From positions 1 through 34,540 of the forward strand of contig CAITIX010000397.1 of the NCBI GenBank assembly GCA_903892565.1: a stretch of DNA of 34,540 bases, given 5' to 3'. Shown here one piece after another: positions 17,115 to 24,914 of the stretch. Each line of letters begins with the position of its first letter. Positions within the stretch are counted from its first letter, which is position 1. The DNA is from an uncultured Acidobacteriia bacterium. GTDB lineage: Bacteria > Acidobacteriota > Terriglobia > Bryobacterales > Bryobacteraceae. The notes beneath the pieces are model-generated. The model made no database searches, had not been told where the DNA came from, and saw only the letters and a program-made list of their open reading frames with translations. The position numbers were made by a program, and so were the translations under genes.

Positions 17115-17665
17115 TGGCGGAAGACATCAAAGCGCTACTAGCAAAGACCTTTGCACCGTATCAGGCGCTATCCGAAGTTCAGCTCGACGCTCTGCAGTCT
17201 CATTACGACCTACTTTCCACGTGGAACAAAAAGCTCAACCTCTGGCGCGTCCAAGACGTGCGGGAAGCCGTGGAGTTCCACTACTGCGAAAGCCTCTACT
17301 TGGCGCACATGTTGCCTGCTGGGCCTTTAAAGATCGTGGATGTAGGCTCCGGCGGCGGGTTTCCGGGGTTTCCAGTAGGTATTCTACGCCCGGAGTGCGA
17401 AGTGGATCTGCTGGAATCGGACCAAAGAAAAGCGGCGTTCTTGCGTGAAGCCTGCCATGAACACCCAAATCTGCACGTCGTCGCCAGTCGCGCCGAAGAT
17501 TGCACGAAGCGTTATGATTGGATGATCTCCAGGGCGGTACGCTCGGAAACGGTGGAAAGCCTCCCTTTGGCGCCAAATTGTGCGTTGCTGACAAGTACGC
17601 CGAGTCCTGATAAGCTTCCTTGGGGAGAAAATCGTTTTATCCGAATGTTCCACGTGGAACTTTGA
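17114..17665 (+). CDS. rsmG: 16S rRNA (guanine527-N7)-methyltransferase
   Basis: A 183-residue SAM-dependent methyltransferase (GidB) that methylates G527 in 16S rRNA. The SAM site is IVDVGSGGGFPGFPVGI, followed by an acidic strand end (VDLLESDQRKAAFLRE). The start is a GTG overlapping the mnmG stop by one base, so translation is likely coupled. The C-terminus is short and ends FHVEL, encoded by a parS palindrome (17646-17661); a second, weaker parS lies at 17213-17228, so part of the coding sequence does double duty as ParB binding DNA. Confidence 0.93.
17213..17228. promoter_or_regulatory. Degenerate parS-like site inside rsmG
   Basis: CTTTCCACGTGGAACA agrees with the parS consensus TGTTNCACGTGNAACA except at its first two bases; the right half is perfect. 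It lies 433 bases upstream of the better parS, within the rsmG coding region. Confidence 0.6.
17646..17661. promoter_or_regulatory. parS: parS centromere site at the end of rsmG
   Basis: TGTTCCACGTGGAACT contains a perfect 14-bp palindrome, GTTCCACGTGGAAC, and matches parS at all positions but the last. It overlaps the last codons of rsmG and lies 18 bases before the parA start. ParB loads here and spreads, and with ParA moves the origin region. Confidence 0.9.
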
Positions 17666-17678
17666 TAGGATCTGATTG

Positions 17679-18470
17679 ATGGCAAAGGTTATAGCGATAA
17701 CAAATCAGAAGGGCGGGGTCGGGAAGACCACAACCGCGATCAACTTGGGCGCTTCTCTTGCCGCCAATGATCTAAAAGTCCTCGTAGTTGATGCGGATCC
17801 CCAGGGGAACACCACCACTGGCCTCGGGATCGAGAAGAAAGAGGGAGGCGCGACCCTCTACAACGCCCTCACCCAAGGCGTATCTTTAGCCGACGTCATC
17901 GTCAAGACGGCGTGCGAAGGGCTCTTTTTGGTGCCCACCGACAAGAACCTGGTCGCCGCAAACCTGGATCTGGTGGATCGCCCGCAGCGTGAATTCATCC
18001 TGGATCAGCTGCTGGCCCAGGTCAAGGATTCCTACGCCTACGTGCTGATCGATTGTCCGCCGGCGCTCGATCTGCTGACCTTGAACGGGCTGGTAGCCGC
18101 CGATACAGTGCTCATCCCTATTCAATGCGAGTTCTTTGCGCTCGAAGGAATCTCGCAACTCATTGATACCATTGAGCGTATCCGAGAATCCTTCAATAAA
18201 ACCCTGCCCTTGGAAGGGATTCTCCTCACGATGTATGATGACAGGACGAACCTTGCCCGGCAGGTTGCGGACGATCTCAGGGAGTTCTTCCAGCACGAGA
18301 TTTTCGCCACGGTGATCCCACGCAGCATCAAGCTCGCGGAGGCGCCCAGCTATGGGAAGCCCATCTTGATGTACGATCCCCGTTCGAAGGGCGCCGAAAG
18401 CTATATCAAACTCGCCAAGGAGATCCTGGAAAATGACCAGCGGAATCGACAAACGCAAAGTGCTCGGTAA
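17679..18470 (+). CDS. parA: Chromosome partitioning ATPase ParA (Soj)
   Basis: A 263-residue Walker-type ATPase. The deviant Walker A motif is KGGVGKTT (residues about 10-17), Walker A' is VLVVDADPQGNTTTGLG, and Walker B is VLIDCPPALDLLTLN. It has no N-terminal helix-turn-helix, so it is the chromosomal Soj type, which cannot act as an operator-binding repressor through such a domain. It moves ParB-parS complexes over the nucleoid. The ATG at 17679 follows AGGA; an in-frame TTG just before it is less likely. Its 3' end overlaps parB by 38 bases. Confidence 0.96.
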   Translation: MAKVIAITNQKGGVGKTTTAINLGASLAANDLKVLVVDADPQGNTTTGLGIEKKEGGATLYNALTQGVSLADVIVKTACEGLFLVPTDKNLVAANLDLVDRPQREFILDQLLAQVKDSYAYVLIDCPPALDLLTLNGLVAADTVLIPIQCEFFALEGISQLIDTIERIRESFNKTLPLEGILLTMYDDRTNLARQVADDLREFFQHEIFATVIPRSIKLAEAPSYGKPILMYDPRSKGAESYIKLAKEILENDQRNRQTQSAR

Positions 18471-19344
18471 GGGCTTATCCGCCCTTTTACCGCAGAGGCC
18501 GCGCGAGGCCGAAGCTGCGCCCGCTGCCACTGGCGGGGCTGCTCCCGCGCAAGTACCCTCGGCGCCAACGAAGCTGCCTTTGGATCAGATCCATCCCAAT
18601 CCTCTGCAGCCGCGTGTTGTGTTTCAGGCCGATCGCCTGGAAGAGCTGGCCGCCTCTATTCGCGCGAATGGCATCATCCAGCCGCTCATTGTGCGCGCCC
18701 ACCAAGGGCAGTTCCAGTTGGTGGCCGGGGAACGCCGCTGGCGGGCCGCACGCCTTGCTGGATTGACGGAAGTCCCCGTGGTCGTGCAGGAAATTGCCGA
18801 GCCCCGCTTACTCGAGATCGCGCTGATCGAAAACATCCAGCGTGAGGACCTCAACCCGATTGAAACCGCGCAAGCCTATGATCGCCTGCGCAAGGAGCTA
18901 GGACTTTCCCAGGAAGAAATCGGCCAACGTACGGGCAAGGATCGCAGCTCGATTGCCAACGCGCTCCGGCTGCTGAATCTGCCGGCGGAAGTCCAGATGC
19001 TGCTGGCCGAGCATCGCCTGTCTATGGGACACGCGCGAGCGATCCTTGGGCTGCACGGTCCCGACGAGCAAATCGAAATCGCGGAGAAAACTGCGGCGCA
19101 GGGCCTTTCGGTGCGGCAGGTGGAAACGCTGGTGCAGGAGCGGTCCACGGACCGCAAGAGCAAGCCCAAGCGCGAAGTGGTTGTGGATCCCAACGTGAAG
19201 GCGGCGATGGAACAGCTGGAGAGGGTGCTGGGAACACGCGTCCGCATTGTCTCACTGAGTGAGCAACGCGGCCGCATTGAGATTGAGTATTACTCCCAGG
19301 CGGAACTTGATCGCGTGTACGAGCAAATCGTCGGGGAGTCCTAA
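18433..19344 (+). CDS. parB: Chromosome partitioning protein ParB (Spo0J)
   Basis: A 303-residue CTP-dependent DNA clamp. The N-terminus KRKVLGKGLSALLP is the ParA-stimulating peptide. An Ala/Pro linker follows, then the CTPase domain with LQPR and GERRWRAARLAGL (the GERRxR CTP-binding box) and IALIENIQREDLNPIETA. The helix-turn-helix is SQEEIGQRTGKDRSSIANALRLL. A linker of Lys/Arg and a C-terminal dimerisation domain (EQLERVLGTRVRI ... YYSQAELDRVYEQI) complete it. The ATG lies inside parA, with 38 bases of overlap, indicating translational coupling. Its targets are the parS sites in rsmG. Confidence 0.96.
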   Translation: MTSGIDKRKVLGKGLSALLPQRPREAEAAPAATGGAAPAQVPSAPTKLPLDQIHPNPLQPRVVFQADRLEELAASIRANGIIQPLIVRAHQGQFQLVAGERRWRAARLAGLTEVPVVVQEIAEPRLLEIALIENIQREDLNPIETAQAYDRLRKELGLSQEEIGQRTGKDRSSIANALRLLNLPAEVQMLLAEHRLSMGHARAILGLHGPDEQIEIAEKTAAQGLSVRQVETLVQERSTDRKSKPKREVVVDPNVKAAMEQLERVLGTRVRIVSLSEQRGRIEIEYYSQAELDRVYEQIVGES

Positions 19345-19346
19345 AG

Positions 19347-19422
19347 TGGTGCCGGTGGTAGGAGTCGAACCTACGACCTACGGATTATGAGACCGTCGCT
19401 CTAACCACTGAGCTACACCGGC
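19347..19422 (-). tRNA. tRNA-Met (anticodon CAU)
   Basis: A 76-base cloverleaf with encoded CCA, read leftward. The acceptor GCCGGTG pairs with CACCGGC, the D arm is GCTC...GAGC, the anticodon loop is CTCATAA, and the T arm is GTAGG TTCGACT CCTAC. The anticodon stem lacks the three G-C pairs of initiator tRNA, so it is not fMet. It is most likely elongator Met; tRNA-Ile2 with lysidine-modified CAU cannot be fully excluded by eye. Confidence 0.92.
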
Positions 19423-19433
19423 GCTTTAACCAG

Positions 19434-19461
19434 CGTATGCAGCAGAAGGGTGTCATGTCAA
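19434..19461 (-). promoter_or_regulatory. Putative promoter of tRNA-Met
   Basis: On the minus strand a perfect TTGACA (complement of 19456-19461) is followed after 16 bases by CATACG (complement of 19434-19439). The -10 box is weak, but the position, about ten bases before the tRNA 5' end, fits. Confidence 0.5.
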
Positions 19462-19462
19462 G

Positions 19463-19486
19463 TATTCAGACCTGCCACTCTGAATA
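19463..19486. promoter_or_regulatory. Inverted repeat, candidate operator between tRNA-Met and glycan operon
   Basis: TATTCAGA (19463-19470) and TCTGAATA (19479-19486) are perfect inverted copies with an 8-base centre. The site ends eight bases before the -35 box of the glycan operon and abuts the TTGACA box of tRNA-Met. It could bind a dimeric regulator. Confidence 0.45.
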
Positions 19487-19494
19487 TCTGATTC

Positions 19495-19523
19495 TAGTCA
19501 GCGGTCCACCCCTGAACTACAAT
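19495..19523 (+). promoter_or_regulatory. Promoter of the glycan export operon, near-leaderless
   Basis: TAGTCA (19495-19500) and TACAAT (19518-19523) are separated by 17 bases, a good sigma-70-type promoter. Transcription would start around 19530, at or just before the GTG at 19532. No ribosome binding site precedes this GTG, so the first gene would be read from a leaderless or almost leaderless mRNA. Confidence 0.6.
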
Positions 19524-19531
19524 TTGGTGTA

Positions 19532-20827
19532 GTGCCGCCGGCTGTCGAATTCCTGAACGTCTCGAAAAGCTACCCGATCTACGCAGCGCCGGGCGATCGA
19601 TTGCGGGAGCTAGCCACGTTCCACCAACGTCGCTATCATCACGATTACTGGGCGCTGCACGATGTATCGTTCCAAGTTAAGCGCGGCGAAACCTTCTGCA
19701 TCGTCGGCGAAAACGGCTGCGGGAAAAGTACATTACTTCAGATTTGCGCCGGCATCTTGCAACCTTCTTCCGGAACGGTCCACGTACACGGACGCGTGGC
19801 CGCCCTCTTGGAACTGGGCGCCGGATTCAATCCCGAATTCACCGGACGCCAAAACGTTTATCTGAACGCGGCGATCCTTGGTCTCACGTCCAAGCAAATC
19901 GATCGCAAATTTGATGAAATTGCCGAGTTCGCGGAAATCGGCGAGTTCATCGATCAGCCCGTGAAGACCTACTCCAGCGGCATGGTCGTCCGTCTGGCGT
20001 TCGCCGTCGCCATCAATGTGGATCCCGAAATTCTCCTGGTCGACGAAGCGCTCTCCGTAGGGGACGTCTATTTCCGCCAGCGCTGCATGCGAAAAGTCCA
20101 CGAGCTTCGCTCGCAGGGCGTCACCATCCTGTTCGTCTCGCACGCCACTGCCGAAGTAAAATCCCTGGGCGACCGCGGGCTGTGGCTCGACCACGGGAAA
20201 CCCATGGCCTTGGGCGAAACCGATACGGTCGTCTCTCAGTACTTGGCAGCCATGGCCGCGAAAGACGCGCACTACTGCGAAGTCGACTTGCAGCACCATC
20301 CGCCGTCGGCCATCGATGCACCGGTGGAAGTCATCGAGGGGATCCCCTTCGTCGACCGCCGTTCCGGCGACGGTCGCGCACAGATTATCGGCATCAGCGT
20401 TTGCGATATCTCCGGCCGCCCGCTCCACGCCGTTGAACCCGATACCACCGTCGTTGTTCGCATAAGCGCCCGCGCCAAAACGAACCTCGACCAACCCATC
20501 ATCGGCGTCCTGTTCCGCAACCAGCTGGGCGTCGATTTCGCGGGAGCCAACACCACCAGTGAGGGACGCCCCTTGCCGCCGCTCGTCGCCGGCGAAACCT
20601 GCACCGTCGATTTCTACGTCGATATTCCGACGCTCTACACCAACTCTCTCTCTTTCTGCCCGGCCATCTCGACCGGCACGCTGGACCATTTCGTCATTTG
20701 CGATTTCATCGAGAACGCCGTCGTCCTCGAAATGTCGCTGCCCGAAGGTCCCTTGTACGGGCACTTTCGTTTTCCTTGCCGCGTGCAAGTAAACTCGCGC
20801 ATCGGCGCAGGAGCGGCCACGGTCTAA
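19532..20827 (+). CDS. Wzt-like ABC transporter ATPase with glycan-recognition domain
   Basis: A 431-residue ATPase of the polysaccharide/polyol-phosphate exporter family. Residues 1-245 are the ATPase: Walker A GENGCGKST, the signature YSSGMVVRLAFAVAIN, and Walker B EILLVDEALSVGD. The insertion LGAGFNPEFTGRQNVYLNA is typical of Wzt. Residues about 265-425 are a Wzt_C-like beta-sandwich (ISARAKTNLDQPIIGVLFRNQLG). In O-antigen systems that domain recognises the modified non-reducing end of the finished chain. It would power export of a lipid-linked glycan across the inner membrane, but the Wzm permease is not in the window. It is the first gene of the operon, with a GTG start. Its stop overlaps the next ATG by one base. 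Confidence 0.92.
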   Translation: MPPAVEFLNVSKSYPIYAAPGDRLRELATFHQRRYHHDYWALHDVSFQVKRGETFCIVGENGCGKSTLLQICAGILQPSSGTVHVHGRVAALLELGAGFNPEFTGRQNVYLNAAILGLTSKQIDRKFDEIAEFAEIGEFIDQPVKTYSSGMVVRLAFAVAINVDPEILLVDEALSVGDVYFRQRCMRKVHELRSQGVTILFVSHATAEVKSLGDRGLWLDHGKPMALGETDTVVSQYLAAMAAKDAHYCEVDLQHHPPSAIDAPVEVIEGIPFVDRRSGDGRAQIIGISVCDISGRPLHAVEPDTTVVVRISARAKTNLDQPIIGVLFRNQLGVDFAGANTTSEGRPLPPLVAGETCTVDFYVDIPTLYTNSLSFCPAISTGTLDHFVICDFIENAVVLEMSLPEGPLYGHFRFPCRVQVNSRIGAGAATV

Positions 20828-22005
20828 TGGAATTCACGGGCGAGCGCGTCATTCCCGGACAAGTCGAGCCGGACCTGTGGGCCGAGCATTTCTCGCGCTA
20901 CCGCTTCGCGGCCACACTCGCGCCACAGATCTTCGGACATGAGCCTGGACGCAAACCCGACGTCCTCGATATCGGATGCGGTGCCGGATACGGCACAGCG
21001 ACTCTTGCCGAAGTTGCAGCTTCCGCCACCGGGATCGATCTTGCGCCTGAAGCTATCGAACATGCTCGCGCGCATTACAGCCTTCCGTATTTAACTTACG
21101 TTCCCGGTTCCGCGACGGATCTCCCATTCCCCGCGGACTCCTTCGACCTCATCACCGCGTTCGAAGTCATCGAGCACCTTGCCGATCCTTCGAAGCTGCT
21201 CACCGAAGCCCGCCGCGTTTTGCGTCCTAATGGCGTTTTCCTTGTCTCTACTCCGAATAAAACGTACTACGCGGAAACCCGCGGCCTGGATGGTCCCAAT
21301 CCATACCACCTCCACGAATTTACGTTTGCGGAATTCGCGGACACACTCGCGAGCGTCTTTCCCTCGTCGCCGATTCTGCTCCAGAACCACACCGATGCTT
21401 TCTCGTTCTACGAACCGAACGCGACCTCACTGACGGACGCCCGGATCGAGACCATCGCGGGATCTCCCACCGATGCGCACTTCTTTCTTGCCGTGTGTTC
21501 GGCGCAGCCGCTGGCCGATCTTCACAGCTTCGTTTACGTACCAACTGCGACAAATCTATTGCGCACGCGCGAACACCACATCGGTATTCTGCAGGCCGAA
21601 GTCCGAAACCTAAAAGCCTCCATCGATGGCCTGCAGGAATCCTTAACCAAGGCTCACGCCGAACGGGACAACATGATCCGCATGTTTGACCAACAGGCTT
21701 CCGACCTCGCGCAGCGAACCGAATGGGCGCAACGCATGGACCGCGAATTCAACGAGAAAGTCGCGCATCTGAAACTCCTCAGTGCGGAGCTCGAAGAAAC
21801 GCACCACAAGCTCATCCATCACAGTGCAGCGGCCAACCAACGCCAGGCTAAACTGCAAGCCGAACTTGCGTCCACCTACGCCATCATTGGGGCAATAAAA
21901 GAATCCCGTTGGATGCGCCTCGGGCGAACGTTCGGTCTCGGACCCAAGATAGAAATACAAAGTCCCGTCGCCAGCACAACGCCGGAAACGAAACACGATG
22001 TCTGA
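20827..22005 (+). CDS. SAM methyltransferase with C-terminal coiled coil (possible chain terminator)
   Basis: A 392-residue protein. The N-terminal class I methyltransferase (about 1-230) has the SAM motif VLDIGCGAGYGTATL (46-60), acidic loop TGIDLAPEAIEHA, and DLITAFEVIEHL. From about 245 to 360 the sequence is an almost unbroken heptad-like helix rich in Glu, Gln, Lys and Leu (HIGILQAEVRNLKASIDGLQ and onward), ending in a basic amphipathic piece (SRWMRLGRTFGLGPK) suited to the membrane surface. In E. coli O9a, WbdD caps the O-antigen and its coiled coil sets chain length; Wzt recognises the cap. The one-base overlap with the Wzt-like gene fits such a pair. There is no kinase domain here, so the cap would be a methyl group. 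The function is inference; the enzyme class is firm. Confidence 0.87.
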   Translation: MEFTGERVIPGQVEPDLWAEHFSRYRFAATLAPQIFGHEPGRKPDVLDIGCGAGYGTATLAEVAASATGIDLAPEAIEHARAHYSLPYLTYVPGSATDLPFPADSFDLITAFEVIEHLADPSKLLTEARRVLRPNGVFLVSTPNKTYYAETRGLDGPNPYHLHEFTFAEFADTLASVFPSSPILLQNHTDAFSFYEPNATSLTDARIETIAGSPTDAHFFLAVCSAQPLADLHSFVYVPTATNLLRTREHHIGILQAEVRNLKASIDGLQESLTKAHAERDNMIRMFDQQASDLAQRTEWAQRMDREFNEKVAHLKLLSAELEETHHKLIHHSAAANQRQAKLQAELASTYAIIGAIKESRWMRLGRTFGLGPKIEIQSPVASTTPETKHDV

Positions 22006-24367
22006 CCGCTCCGCGCAGCGCGGACGCGCCTTAGCGCGCCTTTTCCGCGGATTCTTCCCTTTACTGGTCTCGCCATTTCTCTTGGCGATCACGGCTATAT
22101 CGCTCGCCGTCACGGATCTGTTCACCGCGCTGCGACGCCCCGCAAAACCGCATAACACGCGCCCCAACACCGACGGCGCGACCATCGTCATCCCCAACTG
22201 GAACGGCCGCGACCTGCTCGAAAAATACCTGCCTTCGGTGCTTGCCGCAGCCGCGCGCGTTCCCGGCAGTGCCGTGCTGGTGGTTGATAACGGCTCCACC
22301 GATGGCAGTGCGGATTTCGTCCGTGAACACTTCCCGAGCGTCCAACTCCTCGCGCTGAAACATAACCTAGGTTTTGGCGGCGGCTCGAACGCGGGCTTCC
22401 GCGCCGCGAAACACGACGTTGTCGTCCTGCTCAACAGCGACATGCGCGTGGAGCCCGATTTACTTCCGCCGTTACTCGCTGGATTCACCGATCCTCAAGT
22501 ATTCTCGGTCGCCTGCCAAATCTTTTTTTCCGATCCCAACAAGATCCGCGAAGAAACGGGATTGACCGAGACGTGGTGGCAGGGCGGGGCGATCCGCGTG
22601 CGCCATCGCAACGATCCTAAAATCACCGGCCTTTTCCCGTGCGCCTACGGAGGCGGCGGCTCCTGTGCGTTTGATCGCAAGAAATTCCTGGAACTCGGTG
22701 GCTTCGATGAGCTGCTCGCTCCGTTCTACATGGAAGACACCGACATCGGCTACCTCGCGTGGAAACGAGGTTGGAAGAATCTCTACCAGCCCGCCAGCGT
22801 GGTCTATCACGAGCATCGCGGCACCATCGGGAAGAAGTTTTCCAGCGCTTACATCCAAGGGGTGCTGCAGAAAAACTTTCTGCTCTTTACGTGGAAGAAT
22901 ATCCACGAGTGGCCGCGGCTGCTCTCGCACTTTGCCTTTACGTGGACCGGAGCACTCTTCACGTGGCTCGCTGGTGAATCCCCCGAACGCGGGAGCTTCA
23001 TGGGAATCCTCCGCGCGTTTTTGCAATTGCCGCAGGCTATGGCCGCGCGGTCGCGCGCACGTCAACTCGCCGTCGTCTCCGATACCGAAGCCCTGCGCCG
23101 TCCCTTGGGCGGCTACTTCCGCGACACGTTCGCGCCCATGACGAAGTCTCCGGATCGTCTGCATGTTCTCTTCGTCGCGCCGTATCCCATCTATCCGCCG
23201 GTGCATGGTGGTGGCGTGTTCATGTATCAGACGGTCAAAGAGCTAGCGCGCTTGACCGAGCTGCACCTGCTCATCATGCTCGATACCCCGGGCCAACGCG
23301 CCGAGCACGCGCCACTCGATGAAATGTGCGCGTCGTCAGATTATCTCGTGCGTCTGCACAACAAGCAGAAAGCGCTCGCGTCCGTCGAACCACACGCCTT
23401 CCGCGAATTCCGCAATGCGGACTTCGCATGGATGTTGCACCGCGAGCTCTACCTGCATGAGATCGACGTCCTGCAGCTCGAATACACCATGATGGGGCAG
23501 TACGCCGGTGGCTTCCAACGCATCCCCAGCATCCTGTTCGAACACGACATCTATTTCCAGTCCATCGCGCGGCGTCTGCCGTTCATGACGCGCCCTCTCG
23601 ATAAGATCCAAGCCCGCTGGGAATATTTGCGCGCGTTGCGTTATGAACTACAACTGCTTCCCACGGTCGATCGCGTCCAGGTTTGCAGTCACGATAACGC
23701 CGAGCATCTCCTCAGCTTTCTGCCTCAACTGCGCGGACGCATCGATGATGGCTTCCGCGCCGGCATCAATACTTCTGACTATTCCTACACGCCCAACGGC
23801 CGCACGCCCATGACGATGTTGTTCCTGGGCAGCTTCCGTCACCTGCCCAATCAAGAAGCTCTGCGCTGGTTTGTGGCCCACGTGCTGCCCTTGATCTTGC
23901 AGGAAGAGCCGACTGCGCGTTTAGTTGTCATTGGATCCGTTCCGCCGCCAGCGCATTCTCTGTACCCTGCGGAATCCATCGATCTGATTGGTTTCGTCGA
24001 AGACATCCGCGAACCTCTCTCGCAATATGCCGTTTTCATTTGCCCCATTTTGAGTGGCTCCGGTGTGCGCGTGAAACTGCTCGAGGCGTTTTCCGCCGGC
24101 ATTCCCGTAGTTTCCACGCGTCTGGGCGCTGAAGGCCTTGCCGATGTGGACGGCGATATCTGCGCTCTGGCCGATGACGCCACTGCATTCGCGCGTCACG
24201 TTCTGGACCTGTTGCGAGACCCCGAAAAAGCGGCGGCCTTAGCCGCGCGAGCGCGCGCCAACGTGGTTGCTACACGCGATATCAAGACGATGACCGAACG
24301 CATGGTGGAGTGCTACCACTCCGAGGTGGAGCGGCTTCGCTCCGCGGACGGCGCTACTTCCCTTTGA
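21998..24367 (+). CDS. Fused GT2-GT4 glycosyltransferase with N-terminal membrane helix
   Basis: A 789-residue protein with two glycosyltransferase domains. Residues about 20-42 form a membrane helix. Residues 60-330 are a GT-A GT2 (rhamnosyltransferase-like) domain: TIVIPNWNGRDLLEKYL, NSD at 146-148 for metal and nucleotide-sugar binding, and the acceptor-site acidic pair in FYMEDTDIG (246-247). Residues about 387-775 are a GT-B GT4 domain: VLFVAPYPIYPPVHGGG at its start and GSGVRVKLLEAFSAGIPVVS near 686 for donor binding. Two linkages could thus be made by one polypeptide. It overlaps the methyltransferase by eight bases. Both active sites look intact. Donors and acceptors cannot be predicted. 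Confidence 0.92.
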   Translation: MSDRSAQRGRALARLFRGFFPLLVSPFLLAITAISLAVTDLFTALRRPAKPHNTRPNTDGATIVIPNWNGRDLLEKYLPSVLAAAARVPGSAVLVVDNGSTDGSADFVREHFPSVQLLALKHNLGFGGGSNAGFRAAKHDVVVLLNSDMRVEPDLLPPLLAGFTDPQVFSVACQIFFSDPNKIREETGLTETWWQGGAIRVRHRNDPKITGLFPCAYGGGGSCAFDRKKFLELGGFDELLAPFYMEDTDIGYLAWKRGWKNLYQPASVVYHEHRGTIGKKFSSAYIQGVLQKNFLLFTWKNIHEWPRLLSHFAFTWTGALFTWLAGESPERGSFMGILRAFLQLPQAMAARSRARQLAVVSDTEALRRPLGGYFRDTFAPMTKSPDRLHVLFVAPYPIYPPVHGGGVFMYQTVKELARLTELHLLIMLDTPGQRAEHAPLDEMCASSDYLVRLHNKQKALASVEPHAFREFRNADFAWMLHRELYLHEIDVLQLEYTMMGQYAGGFQRIPSILFEHDIYFQSIARRLPFMTRPLDKIQARWEYLRALRYELQLLPTVDRVQVCSHDNAEHLLSFLPQLRGRIDDGFRAGINTSDYSYTPNGRTPMTMLFLGSFRHLPNQEALRWFVAHVLPLILQEEPTARLVVIGSVPPPAHSLYPAESIDLIGFVEDIREPLSQYAVFICPILSGSGVRVKLLEAFSAGIPVVSTRLGAEGLADVDGDICALADDATAFARHVLDLLRDPEKAAALAARARANVVATRDIKTMTERMVECYHSEVERLRSADGATSL

Positions 24368-24827
24368 GCAATTTCCCTAAGTGATCGGCAATGCGCCAGG
24401 CCATGCGACGCGTTTCCTTCGCATCGGTGCCCTTGGGATTTTCTTCGTCGCTCCACGCGATGTCGCGCGTCTTACGATCCACCAGGAAAAACGTACCGCG
24501 CGAGCGCACGCTGCCTCCCACACGCGCAAACGTGCTCGTGGCAGCGCCATCTTTCGACGCGGGAATAGAACCGAACAATTCATCCATGCTCTTCTCGAAC
24601 GCCTCGCCGACGTGGTCGGTAAACACGGCATCGGCCTTTTGCGGATCCGTGACAACCTGCATCACGGAAGTAGCCGTTAGACGCGCGGCCAAATACTGAT
24701 CCAGCCCGTTCGCCATGGGCAACACATACACCGTCTTCACGCTCTGCACGTTCGCGGCGATCCCCCAAATGGCGCACCCGCATACCATCGCACCGCACAC
24801 TGCCGATTTGATCAGGATTCGACGCAT
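24354..24827 (-). CDS. Small exported protein, unknown function
   Basis: A 157-residue protein encoded against the operon. I chose the ATG at 24827, which follows AAGG by eight bases and gives a signal peptide (MRRILIKSAVCGAMVCGCAI, cleavage near GIAA-NVQ); earlier ATGs would put a polar stretch before it. The mature part reads VYVLPMANGLDQYLAARLT, then QVVTDPQKADAVFTDHVGEAFE, later RGTFFLVDRKTRDIAWSDE, and a C-terminal helix. It looks like the periplasmic lipoprotein-like families that hold an ADAV(F)TD strand, but I do not recognise a named one. Its stop overlaps the end of the fused glycosyltransferase gene by 14 bases on the other strand. It interrupts the rightward operon. Confidence 0.75.
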   Translation of the reverse strand: MRRILIKSAVCGAMVCGCAIWGIAANVQSVKTVYVLPMANGLDQYLAARLTATSVMQVVTDPQKADAVFTDHVGEAFEKSMDELFGSIPASKDGAATSTFARVGGSVRSRGTFFLVDRKTRDIAWSDEENPKGTDAKETRRMAWRIADHLGKLLKGK

Positions 24828-24914
24828 CGTCGTGACCTTGCATGTCATGACTCCATCATACGCCGCGCTGCAATCAAGAGCTGAAATCGAGAGCCGTCGC
24901 ATTCAGCTATTCTG

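Noticed and set aside
19733-20788. 351-codon minus-strand frame opposite the Wzt-like gene
   Set aside because: Antisense shadow; the plus strand has complete Walker A, signature and Walker B motifs.
20698-20826. N-terminal extension of the methyltransferase to 20698
   Set aside because: The extra 43 codons lie inside the Wzt-like gene and read as Arg-rich shadow; the ATG at 20827 forms a normal stop-start overlap and gives the family start.
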